64,000 nt of DNA from Callaeas wilsoni (lineage: Eukaryota; Chordata; Aves; Passeriformes; Callaeidae), in assembly GCA_013398955.1 (NCBI GenBank), contig VWPU01009592.1:1-64000 (forward strand). The letters run 5' to 3'. The position numbers and the translations under genes were made by a program. Below are positions 21,671 through 32,803 of this stretch, piece by piece (position 1 is the first letter of the stretch; every line of letters begins with the position of its first letter). The notes beneath the pieces were generated by a model. It worked only from the letters and a program-made list of their open reading frames with translations, did no database searches and was not told the DNA's origin.

Positions 21671-23079
21671 CTGAAAAAGACATCCATCTCTGTAAAGAGG
21701 TCGTCTACTGCTACTACTAGTACTGCTCCCCTAGTCTAATTTCGTTCAAAGAAAAGGAAATGTCTGTGAATTACAATTTAACCTCCAAACCCATGAAACT
21801 AAGCATAGGTGATGTCCTCCCATTGTAGCATGGGCTGAGACTGCAGTCCAGACAAGAGAAATGACTTTATAGACTATAACATCTTCCTTCGTATCCAGAA
21901 CCAAGGCAGCTTTCTGCCGTCACCAAACTAGGATGCAATTGTTGACACGGGTTCATCGAATAAGATAAAGCCAGAGAATTTGTGAGATTGCTGCTGTTAT
22001 CCTGCCTCTTTCATAAAGGAGGATTCAGGTTCTATTCCGCTGCCATTATGCGTGGACTTGATTTTGGAGGGTATCATGTTTTAACAAGGCAGAGGGAACC
22101 CTAACTCCAAATAACCTTATTTCTGGGCTGGCCTGTAAACCTGTGCCGCCGTAAACTTCAACAGCTAGAGAGTAACTACAGATTAGACTCAAATCCTACA
22201 CAGTCCAATGAGATTGAAGCAAAACCAACCACCATCTCGCCCATCAAATTAACATTTGGCAAAGTAATCTTCTACTATAAGCAGTCTTTACCACAATAAA
22301 AGACAGGAATATTTAAGCAAGTCTATTCGCCTGCCCTCCCTAAAACGCTGTAAAACATTAACTGCATGAGAATCCATTTTTTTCTAGTTTTGTTTTCATG
22401 GCTGCCTATTCACTTCTATTATGTATTCCGCATATTCTTAATCTGTTACTTTAAACAGTCCAAGTCCTACTGATTTCAAGACAAACTGTTGGGACGAGTG
22501 ACACACGGTCCCCGTTACTCTACAGATAGAGGCAGAGAACGGGAAAGGAAGACCTAACGTAACAATGGTAAAGAGCATAATCTTTGTTATGGAGGAGTTA
22601 AAATGTTTTCCTGGCATGCAGCTCTTCTTTAGCTCCTAGAACCTGGCTTATTTTCAGGACTGTGATACTGGTCTCGTGAGAGACATAAAAAACCTGTAGA
22701 CTGGGTGTGAATTTTTGCGGCATTTTTTGCGTCAGACCACGCAGTTTGACGCGGCACAAAGATTTCTGCATAGCTCTTCCTCTTTTGAAGAGGCTTTAAG
22801 CTGATTGTCAGTGCCATTTGCGTCTCATTCCACGTTGCTTTTGCTTGTCTCCGCTACAGTTTGCTGCCTCAGGTCTATTAAATCCACAATATTTAAGCGA
22901 TTGTTTAGAACGGGTTCCTTGTTATCCCATTTAGGGCTCTTGGTATCCCAAAGACAATAAGCTTCTGCAATATTTTTCTAAAGCATCTGTAGACAATCAG
23001 AAAACCATCCCAAATAAGCACGAAAGGAGTGTGGACCATTCCCCCCCTTGCTCTCTGGAGCGGACGACGTGCATTTTAC
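21671..23079 (-). other. ANK2: ANK2 intron (1.4 kb)
   Basis: The open frame at 22629-22817 shows no ankyrin similarity and no flanking phase-compatible splice sites that I could find. Nothing else seen. Confidence 0.8.
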
Positions 23080-23154
23080 CTGTCCAGCTGAATCCGAGAT
23101 GATCTGCGATGTGGGCCAGTCTTTCCTCTGTCCTTTCCTGATCATCCTGTTGAT
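23080..23154 (-). CDS. ANK2: ANK2 exon, start of death domain (75 bp)
   Basis: The exon encodes (D)[20 protein letters not shown], then FSWT, helix 1 of the death domain. Two nearby AG acceptors exist. Only CCTTTAG at 23155-23156 keeps the frame; the CAACAG eight bases further in gives an immediate stop. The donor is GTAAAATG. It enters and leaves in phase 1, so it is compatible with both the giant-exon and skipped-giant transcripts. Confidence 0.93.
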
Positions 23155-24522
23155 CTAAAGGTCAAAGAGAGCTACAAGTTGTCTTTTGCAAGTTAAAAAC
23201 CATTTCCATAGGAGAGAGAGCCCAAGAAGGGAAAGCGCTGGTTTTTCCTAACTGCCATGTCTAAACGTGGACAGGCTGCGTAACTCGAGTGAGGCCTGTA
23301 AATCCCTAGGTTCAACAATAAAACCAAAAATCTTGGTTTTTCAAAAAGCACAGGACTATCTAGTTTTCCATTTAAAAATGAAGCTTTAACGTAAAAATGT
23401 AATCTAGGACTGAAGCACCTACTATGTCTACTTTGGCCAGGCATTTTACTCCAAACCGCCATTCTAAAGTTCAGCGGAAGACTTTGACTAAGTCAAGAGC
23501 CATAGTTTTCCATGTCTCCTTAGTAAATGCCAGGGTTGAAGAATTCATCGGGACCGGTGCTTCTGACCGTGTTCTTTCTCTTGTAGGGCAAGTTTTACTC
23601 AAATAGTCCACACAGCACTTCAGATTATGGTCTGTACTTGCAATACTGCTAATTTCAGTGTCTTTGACCCTTTGGACGGGGAGCGAGACAAAATACTGAC
23701 AACGAAGGCAAGGAAAAATCAGATGGTCATTCGTCAGTCCTCATTCATTTTGCTAATGGCGAGACTGACGGCTCTTCCCATCCCCAGAGGACGGCAGAAT
23801 TAAAGGTGTGATTTTCCCTGAATGCCCACATGGATTGCGACACCTCTGAATCATGAAATTGCTTAGGGTTCACGATATGCACGTGCCATTTCGGCTCCTG
23901 ATTTCCATTAGGGCTACCCGGTACTAACACGCAAGTAGGCAAAGGAAAACCAAGCACCAGAAAACGTGTACTAAAGTAACTGGTGACTCGGGAGTTTTCT
24001 TCAGACACAGAGTGTCAATAAAAGGGAACACAAAAAGCTTCATCCTTTAAAACTCCTACAGATCTCTTTGCAGTCCAACTCAAAAACCTATAAATTTGCC
24101 TGTCTCGCTTTCAATCGACACCCAAACATTTTACTATTAGTAGAAGTTAATGGTTAGTAATAGGGCCGGGGAAAGTCAAAAGCCAAAACGTGCGTGACCT
24201 AAGCAATCGGTTTAATGAGGAAACCATACGTATTTTTAGAAGTGTTCTCGCTTATTAAAGTAACACTTCCCATAAGCATCTATGGTTTGCAATCTTGAGA
24301 TCGTTTCACAGACAAGAACACAGATACAAAACAAAAAAAACCCAAACACAGCTCACAAGGGAAAAAAAAGCACAACTAACCACCAAAAGCTGAAAAGAAA
24401 ATGCCACACGCATTACACCTGAACGCAAACGCACACGCACACATACGCCAAACAACACAAAAAACAAAAGAGTTTAATTCATGACATGCGTCGCACAGGG
24501 AATCCCAGTCGTTGGCAAATAC
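23155..24522 (-). other. ANK2: ANK2 intron after the giant exon (1.4 kb)
   Basis: A-rich and CA-rich stretch at 24325-24475, directly downstream of the giant exon donor. No other feature. Confidence 0.8.
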
Positions 24523-27500
24523 CTTCAGCACGGTCATGGACATTTTCGTCAGGGATACGTTCAATCTGAGTCTCTACAGACTCATCCCAAATGGGTCTGA
24601 TGTCAAAGATGTCTTCAGGAACTGACTGCTGAGTCTCACTGGATGGCACATTTTCAATAACTGAAACTTCTAGGGCGCTACTGCTTTCATCATCTGAAAC
24701 TAATTCTTGTTCTCTCTCTGACTGCGTGAGTCTTTCCACTAATTTAGAAGCTTCGTCACTAATTTCTTCAAAAAACTCTATGGAGTTTTTGTAAAGATCA
24801 AAGAAATGGTCCTTACTTTCTTTTGCGGGACTAACGGCACCGTGGGAGCCTGTAGCGCTTCTGCTTTTAACTGGCAACCGCGAGGCAAATACCTTCGATC
24901 TTGCCGTTGTTGCCTCATCTGAGTCTAGCTCAAACTTCATCTCGCTCTCCCTCTCCCTGGCCTCTGCCTCAGCGTAACTCCTAACTTTGATGGAACGTTT
25001 GGTCTTCGGGTCCACGGGACTACCGGCGTCAGATTCCGATTTGCTCCGGCCGTCCGGTTTCGCGGGGACTGCGCTCGTCACGTCGAGCGCTTTGGGTGAC
25101 TCTGGCTTGCAGACGGACGCGTCCGTATACGAGTGCTGCAGTTCGGCTTTTTGGAAAGCGGCTTTCACGGGAATTTTAGACTTTGGTTTCGCTTGGTCAT
25201 CTTTTCCTTCACACTGCGAACTGTCTGGGAAGTCGTCCGGGGAAAGGCTCTCGTTTTCCGGTTGTTGCGAGGATTGCGATGTGGCAGCAGCTGTTCTTAC
25301 AGGGATTTTGGATTTGCTTTCACAAGAAGGCACGCTCTCCATTAGGGCAGTGGGGATTTCAATCACAGATCTCTGTTCCTCCGGGGAAGAGTCTGGGGAC
25401 TCCTCACCCTGTTCAGAACGAACCGATCGAGTGACTTTGGAGAAATCTAACTCGTCTTCTACCGCACACTGCTCGGGAGAGATGGGGCAAGGCACCTGAC
25501 TGCTATCGACCGTGTCGGTCTCCGTTCCGGAGAGGGGCTCAGCTTCAGAGGCAGCGGTTTCTTTCTTTGGTGATTTTGAAGAAGCTGAAATACCCATTTT
25601 AATCGGAATCCTGGATTTAAGATCTGCTTTTGCAGTGCCTGCGCTGCTGGCACCTTCACCCGTCATTTCCTCAGATCTATCACTAGACTCGGGTGATGGG
25701 GGTGAATAGTGCAATGCATCTTCTTGTTCTCGTCTATCTGACTCCTCTGACTCTGAAGGTGCAAATGGGTCCGCTGAGCCCTTCAGCTTTAAAGATTCCA
25801 CCTCTGCTGCTTCTTTCACTTCTTCCCGTAAAGAAACCTCTTCCTGAGGCTCCTGCCCCACCTGGAAGAAGTGAAAGCTTTCGTCTGGGTAGTTCCTTTT
25901 GGTCATGTCAATGGCTCCACTTCTAGTCATCTCAAACAATTTGCCTTCCTGAAAAAGAAAAGGGTTTTGTTCACTGAGTGGCGTCCCTTCTTCGGTGGGC
26001 GTCCTGGCCGGTGTGGTGTCAGGGGTCGTGCCTTGGGATCGCCTGTCTACCATCAACCCAAATATCTTTTGCTCCTCTTCTTTCACCCGAGCTTCAAAAG
26101 CTTCATCGTCTTCACGTATTTCACTCCACATGTCAGAATCCACATCGGTTCTAGTGATGACAACCTGACCCATCAATTTCTCTGTTTCATCTCTGACATC
26201 CTCAAGGGCAGATTCAGGTAATTTTGTTGAATCGGAGGCCGGAGACTCTTGTGACATTGTCTGAAATCCATCCTCTGGTTTGGGCTCTATTTCCACGTAC
26301 ACTTCCTCTGAAGAGCAATATTCACTGCCCTTGTCTCTGCTAAGTAAAGCTTCGCCAGTGTGATCTTTCCCTTCTGCCACAGAATGGGTTTCCCTAGATG
26401 GCAGACTTCTACCAGATCCTACCTCACTTTCAGAGTCAATGAAGAAATGTCCAGAAGACACATTTTCATAAGGGCTCACTATATATGGAGCACTACCGTC
26501 AGCGGCATCTTCTGCGCAGCTGTCGATTTCTGCTGTGTCGGCGGTTGGGGACGGATGCTCCGGTAAGGGCTCCTCAGCATGACCAGCCCTGTGAGACGTC
26601 TCACAACCTGTATCTGCTTTTCCCAAATCCCTTGCTGAAGCGGAACGGTCAGCAGTGTCACCTTCGGCCAGCTTGCCGTCGCGTGGAACGGAGTATTCGG
26701 TGGCACCTTGTCCACGAGAAAGACCCTCTACCTCCTCTGACACAGGTCCTGTAGGGATGAGATCGCTGCATGGTAACGGGGCCGTGGGTTCGACATCTTT
26801 TTCAGTAGCATCACACTGCCCAATCGTTAGCAAAGACTCAGCGTGAAGCTCTTTCTGAGACCCATCGCCAACGGAGCGACAGGGAGTACACCCGGATCGT
26901 GTGACCGGGGCATCAGGACCGACTGTCTCACAGTCACCTGTACCGTCACAACATTTTGATTCAGCGCTTTCTGCTGACACACAACCATCGGAATGACAAG
27001 TGCCCGTGGAAGGCTTACAGCTGCGCCCAAGGATAAGCGGCTCCTCTTTGTCACCTTTGCCTTGTGCTTTAACGTCACCTATCTCGATAGAGCACGGTTG
27101 GGAATCGATGGGTTGGAAACCTGCTTCGTCGGGGCTAGAGCTGGAGTCAATACCGGATGGTAAAGGCGAGGGTGGCTGAACTCGGATCACAGGCTCCATT
27201 AAGAGGCCTGAGTCAGCTTCTTTTTTGAGCCGAGTCAATTCCGGCTCGCTTTCGGAAGAGGAAGAACTTTTTCTAGATTCGGCTGCAGGCGTCACCACTG
27301 CGGGTATGTCTTGTTCTACCGTGGCCATTGGCTCTGGTGCTTCAGCCTCACGTGAGGCTTCTGAATTGGCAACGGCAGAAGATTCATCTTGCTTACGACT
27401 CTTTTTATAATCTCTCTTTTGTTTTGCTTCTTGTTCCAATTCATCAAACATTTTGATTTTGGTCACCATTTTAAACATCTCCTCTTCGGGGGTGAATCTC

Positions 27501-30264
27501 TTCTTTGGTTCACTTTCCAAATCATCCTCGGGTTCTTCGTTGACTTCGGGGATGGTGGCTGACTTTGGTATGTCTGCCATTTTAGGTGTGATTTCATAGC
27601 TAATTTCTTCTGAACTAGGAGTTTCGGGGGAAATGGGGCTTTTCCCCGAACTCTCCATGAGGGACGTTTGCTCTAGACTGTCGTCATCGGCACTTCCCTC
27701 AGGGTCACGGAGAATCCTGGAACGCACCGATGCCAGCTCTGGGCAGGCTTCTGCTTTGCTAAGAACAGACTGAAGAGGACCCTGCCCCAAAATACAAGCC
27801 TTCACTGTTGGTTCTACGGGGCTGCTTTCAAGGGAATCGCGGCAGGGGGACTCTTTCATAGGACTGGGCTCCAAAGAGTCGGGCGTTTTGTGTGATGAGT
27901 TGTCTTCTAGCACTGGGCTTGCTTCCAGGGAGTCTTTATGACTTATAGTCAGAGAGTCATCTGCAACTGGGCTAAAGCCTTCACTATCATGGCTAGTAAG
28001 TGACAGTTCCAATTTCTGGGGACTTCTAACTGTAAGACGGCGTTCACAGGCTACATCTTTTTCTTTCTCTAAAGCAGTGTCATGTGTTTCAGAAGCCTTA
28101 GTGAAATGTGCAGTGGTTCTGGATTCTTTATCCCTGCTAATATCTTTCATAATGGAAGCTGAGCTACTTTCTTTAAGTTTATCAGCCTCTTCTTCAGAGG
28201 CTGGAGGTACATGCTCTTCTGATACACGGTCAGAATGAGACTCACTAGTCTCGGTAACGGCATCTAGCTGCCTCTCAGTAATACCTTTTTCATCTTCCTT
28301 TGAGGAGAGTTCCTTCGGAGAACGTGTTTCTGCTGTCGCGTGTACTCCAGCCGCTCCTTTAGCGTCTTCAATTTGCCCATCGGTTTTCTTTGGCGAGAAG
28401 GAAAGGCTTTCTGGGCTCGTTTCGGGAGTCTCTGCCAGACCCTCATGCTTGTAACTTTCCTCCGAGCTGATCTGAGGGGTTCCGTCAAGTAGGCTGCCTG
28501 GAGAGTCGGCCACGCCTTCGTGTTTAAGGCTCTCTGAGCTGCCGCCAAGAGCAGCACTTTGCAGAGAAAGAGCAGGAAGGAATCCGTCCTTCCCATACTC
28601 TGTGGGAAAAGCAGCACCAAAAGGACTGGTCAGTACTTGCTCCAAGTTGAGCTCTCCCTCCTCAGTCACTGAGAGGTGTCGGAACTGTTGGTATTTGTCA
28701 TTATCCTCCAGTTCTTCTTTAATGACATCAGAAAAGTCTGTTGAGGTCTTCCTGTCGGGACTGATCTGGAAGTCAGGATCTCCTTGATCGTCAGAAGTCC
28801 TGCCCTTACCGGCTGCTGTTTCTTTGGCACTTTCAGCAACTATTACCGGAGGGAGAGGTGCGATTGGCTTTTTGCCACTCTGCTCTTTTACTTGGTCTTT
28901 GCCACCAGCTTTCTTGGCAGTTTCAATGGTAGACGTTTGCGTTTTTCCTTTCTTTGATTGCGGCTCTTTCTCTGCTTTTGACACCGTGCTTGGTTTGTCC
29001 TTCTGTTTGTCTGTCTTGAGGTTTGACACTCGCCTCGTTTCGCTCTGTGAAGGAATTGTTTTCCTGCGGGGAGTTTCCTTCTCGGGGGCCTGTTGCTTCT
29101 GTTTGACAGATTTGTGCTCAAACAGTCCGGAAATATTCTTGGACGGGTCTTGCCCTGACTGGAAGGCTTTCATCAGTTCCCGAACAGACATGGTCTCTTC
29201 AAGTCTCTCTGTCTTAGCAGAAGGTGAGACGGGCGGCTGGGCTTTGTGTGCTACTGGTTTTTTGACTTGCGCTGGTTTTTTAGGCGCCTTTTCGGCAGGG
29301 CCTTCTTTCGCCTGAACTCTGACGGGCAGCTTCGATCGTACTTTTTGCTCATCTTCCACTCGTTTCTGAAGAGCTTTCACTTTATCTTTTATTGAGCCAA
29401 TGGGAGTTTCCTCGATAACAGGGGACACAGCTTTAGGCTCCGGAGCTGGTGTCACCTTTAGGCCAGGCTCCCCAGCTGGTGCCTCGTCCGCAGTGAGCTT
29501 AGGCAGTCTCAGTTTCTCTCCGCCGCTGTGTGCCTTGCCTTCCTTTGGCTTTGGCTTTTCTCTCAATTTTGCCCTAAGGGGCTTTTTAACTTCTGAGGCT
29601 GCCTTCTGTTGCTCCTGTGAGCTTGGTTTCCCAGTTTTTAGAGAGTCTTTTCCTTTTTTTTCAGAATCCCTGCTTACTACTACAGCTTCAAATTTCTCTT
29701 CTACTACCTCCTCTTGTAAGGCCTGTGGCTGTACGTCATGGAGAGACACGTACTGCTTTAAATCCTCCACAAGGTAATCCACCGTGCCCTCCGCGGCCGG
29801 CTCCCCCTTTTTTGCAGTCCCTTTGTCTACCCTGACTTCCACGTGGCTTGGCTCTGTGACTTCTGATGGAGCGTTTCTCCTGGCCTCTTCAATTTCTTCA
29901 TCGCTGACAACGACCCATTCTTCTTCTAAGGGTTCTTGTCCGGAAAGGGACTTCTGCAAAACGTGTTCTTCTCTGGTATAGGATCCGCCTCTCAGAATTT
30001 CATTTACTTTTTCTAAGTCCTCTTTCACTCTTTCAACTATTTCAAAAGGTTCTCCTGGTTCTTCTTCAGTGGGCTTTTCAAGATCTTTCACTTTAATGGA
30101 GCCTGATTTATCAGAAGGGTCGGTTGTCAGGATGGCAGTCATTTTGATCAGATCTTGTTTCATCTCAGAAACTTCAGACAAGAGGTCTGGACTGGCTAGT
30201 ACAGGGACTTCATTAACCAGATGGCTTTTCAGGACAGATGTTTCTGTAGATTCTGTCTCGTCAT
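24523..30264 (-). CDS. ANK2: ANK2 giant neuronal exon (5,742 bp, 1,914 codons)
   Basis: This is one uninterrupted exon encoding the extended, largely disordered, acidic and serine-rich tail of the large (about 440 kDa in mammals) axonal ankyrin-B. Landmarks, counted from the exon start: DETESTETSVLKSHLV (1-16), EETMSVRELMKAFQSGQ (about 353), EDNDKYQQFR (about 520), SSGKSPISPETPSSEE (about 870), EPVIRVQPPSPLP (about 1025), GTTPDTTPARTPTEEGTP (about 1415), GKLFEMTRSGAIDM (about 1440), FFDLYKNSIEFFEEIS (about 1820) and PIWDESVETQIERIP (about 1890). Several are shared with the ANK3 giant exon. The acceptor is CATCAAAG, and the donor GTATTTGCC falls inside the codon after DRAE. Entry and exit phases are equal, so the exon is skippable. 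Mammals have about 2,085 residues here. The shortfall is partly explained by loss of the 12-residue repeat array (see findings). The donor read-through would add only 14 residues before a stop. Confidence 0.97.
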
Positions 30265-32781
30265 CTTTGATGCGAATGAAAAACATTGAAAGTAAAATGG
30301 AAATCAAAAATAGAGATTGGAAAATGTAATCAGGACTGAAAATGACAGTCTTTGGCTGTAGTGGTAGGAAGGTCAACAAAATGGGCCGGGAATGGTGGAT
30401 CCACAAGATCTGAGGGTACAAGAGCAAAGCAAAGCTAACGGGGGGGTGGGAAAAAAAACCAACTGAAAAGGAAAATGGCAGGAAATAACTTGCTTCACTT
30501 TATCGCTAGAGCACAACCACACATACAGCATCAAAGCTGGAACAAACCAAATCAGGACACCACTAAAAAAAACCCAAAACAACAACAACAACAAAATTTC
30601 AAATCAAAACCAGGAGAAACACAGTGAAGTTACACAAAGAGAGGCATCTCAAGATTGTTCAGATGTTACAGATCAATGTTCAAATAAAAAGAAAAACAAG
30701 AAAAAAGGGGGAAAGCATTAGAGCTGATTGAAAGTCGATTTCCTCTAAGAGAAAGCCAGTGTTAGCAAACTGTCAGAATAACATCGGGTTAACAGTTTTG
30801 TTTTTCTTAATGACCAAAATAAAAAGGGAAAAGTAATTCTGCAGTAATCTAAAATATGATCAAATACGTAGAGATCTGAATCAGCTGCAAACCGGCATTT
30901 CATCTAAGGGGATCTCACACCTACACAATGAAACAAACAGGCTTTTGTTTTAAGAGGCATGGTCCTTTCCTTGGAACATCCTCATTGACAACTAATGAAC
31001 TGACTGAGGAAAGAGAAGACAGAGGAGAAAAGGAGAGATAATAAGAAAAAACTGTGAATCAACTTAGAAGTGATTTCAGAGTTTTAAAAAATGTAATGTA
31101 TGGCAACCCAAAGTCACAGACAGTCACACTAGACACATACGTTCAGTTCATGTAAGGCAAGTTATTTCCATGCAAAGCAAAGGTGTTGCAAATGCTGCTG
31201 GGTATGTAGCTCTGGTTCAAAGCAAGAGCTCTAAGAATTATTCATATAAATTAAAGGTACATGAAAATACTGTAAAACATACTGTGGTGAAATATGTGTC
31301 TAATCTGGCAATCAATATACAGGAAGGTGCCTGCAGATAATTCCCATTATGCCATAACTGCCTGCTGGTAATATTTTATTTCGGCAAGGACCAGTGGAAA
31401 ATGGATATTGAACAGAATGAAACAGTGGAGAACTGAAGCCAGTTACAAACAGAACACAACGCTTAGGCATCACTAAAGGACATTCTCCCTTTAAAGGTAG
31501 CACATCACATGGAACTGCACATTTCAGCACCCCAGTGAAAGTCAAAGCACTAATGCAAATAAGGAGAGCCTAAGCAGCACATAATTAGCTGTCTTTATCT
31601 ATAAAAAAGATCCATTTTGCTACGCTGTTCTCCTGGGTGTAACGAATGCTAAATATTTGTGCTGTACATTAATTCGAGCCAGATTGCTGCAGGGTATTTT
31701 GGTGCTGAACATGTGGTGTTTTGGTGCTCCTGCTTTACAATGAACTGCCTGGTGCACACTGAAATGCCAGCCAGTAATTTTGTAAATTTTTAATACCTAC
31801 TTTCATAAATATCGAACGTATGACTCTTTCACTGGCCAATAACCAAGTTCATCGGCCTGAAGCAGAGCAACTCCTGTGGGAAATAAATTGGAAGTGCTAT
31901 CCAGACAGTGAGTGGCTGGAGCAGGAACGCTCACTGGCCTTCTGTGAGGCCCTGGGGGACTCGGCAGTGAGGAAGTGGCATGAGGACAATGCAAGACATT
32001 GCACTTTAACTGCAGACAAGGCGAGACGTTGCGCTCCAAACTGGAAACAAGACAGGTGTCATTCTTTCCCCGAACAGATCCAAGAAATGGCTGCATTTGG
32101 AAGCCGCTCTCGTTAGGGACACTTCAGTGTGTGCAGAGATTTGTTTGATTTGCCTCTCCCGTGAAAGGGACGTTCACGAACCCCTCGCCCACGGTCTGTC
32201 GTGGTCATGGCCTGATTGTGTGTGGACAGAGGATGCTTGTGCTGTGCCAAGCTTTCAGGTCAGATTTCCAGCCATATTTCACCACAGTAAAGGGCAGGGC
32301 AAGGGAGGGAGGGTTAAACAGCCTGATTCCTTTGGACAGTATCACTTTTTGGCATGGCTGTATTCCATGAGAGTAATGAAATAGGTCAGAGTCCTTGTTA
32401 GGTTTTCATTAAAAGTGATACTGTCATCTGTCCCAAATACAAGGCAAGAATGTGTGTCAACAAATGGAGAAAACAAAAGAAATGAAGGGATGAGCAGTCA
32501 TACAAGCAAAATAGCAATAGCGGGATCACTAGGGATGTCAAAGGAAAGCAAAGGCTTAGATGAACGGTTTTTAACTGTATTACTTGTTAATTGACATGTT
32601 AAAGTGTATTTAATTAGATAGCTCCTGAGATATTAAATTATTTTAATTACGTTTTTAAAGTATTGATGTTAATAGCAATAGCAGTTAAAACTTATCTCTC
32701 TCTCATGCTTATCTTTACTCTTAACCCTCTCTCATACAAATTGCATCATAACATTTTCAGGAAAAAAAAAGAAAATCTTAC
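30265..32781 (-). other. ANK2: ANK2 intron immediately upstream of the giant exon (2.5 kb)
   Basis: The sequence just before the giant exon acceptor is pyrimidine-poor (TTTTTCATTCGCATCAAAG), which fits regulated inclusion. An (AAC)n run lies at about 30578-30593 and a G-run at about 30440. No other exon recognised. Confidence 0.8.
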
Positions 32782-32803
32782 TTTTTTCTGAAGTCATATC
32801 AAC
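32782..32803 (-). CDS. ANK2: ANK2 mini-exon VDMTSEK (22 bp)
   Basis: The exon encodes VDMTSEK plus the first base of an Asn codon. The acceptor is CTCTTCCAG and the donor GTAAGATT. It leaves in phase 1. It joins either the giant exon (AAT-GAC, ND) or directly exon 23080-23154 (AAT-CAA, NQ), so it is the branch point between the long and short isoforms. Confidence 0.9.

Noticed and set aside
22629..22817. Minus-strand 62-residue open frame between death-domain exons
   Set aside because: No similarity to ankyrins and no flanking splice sites in a usable phase.
24987..29777. Plus-strand open frames of 60-170 residues antisense to the giant exon
   Set aside because: They are mirror frames of the strongly supported minus-strand exon. 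None has a family match or splice context.
31803..32384. Overlapping open frames in the intron upstream of the giant exon
   Set aside because: Frames on both strands overlap, lack splice context and show no recognisable domain.
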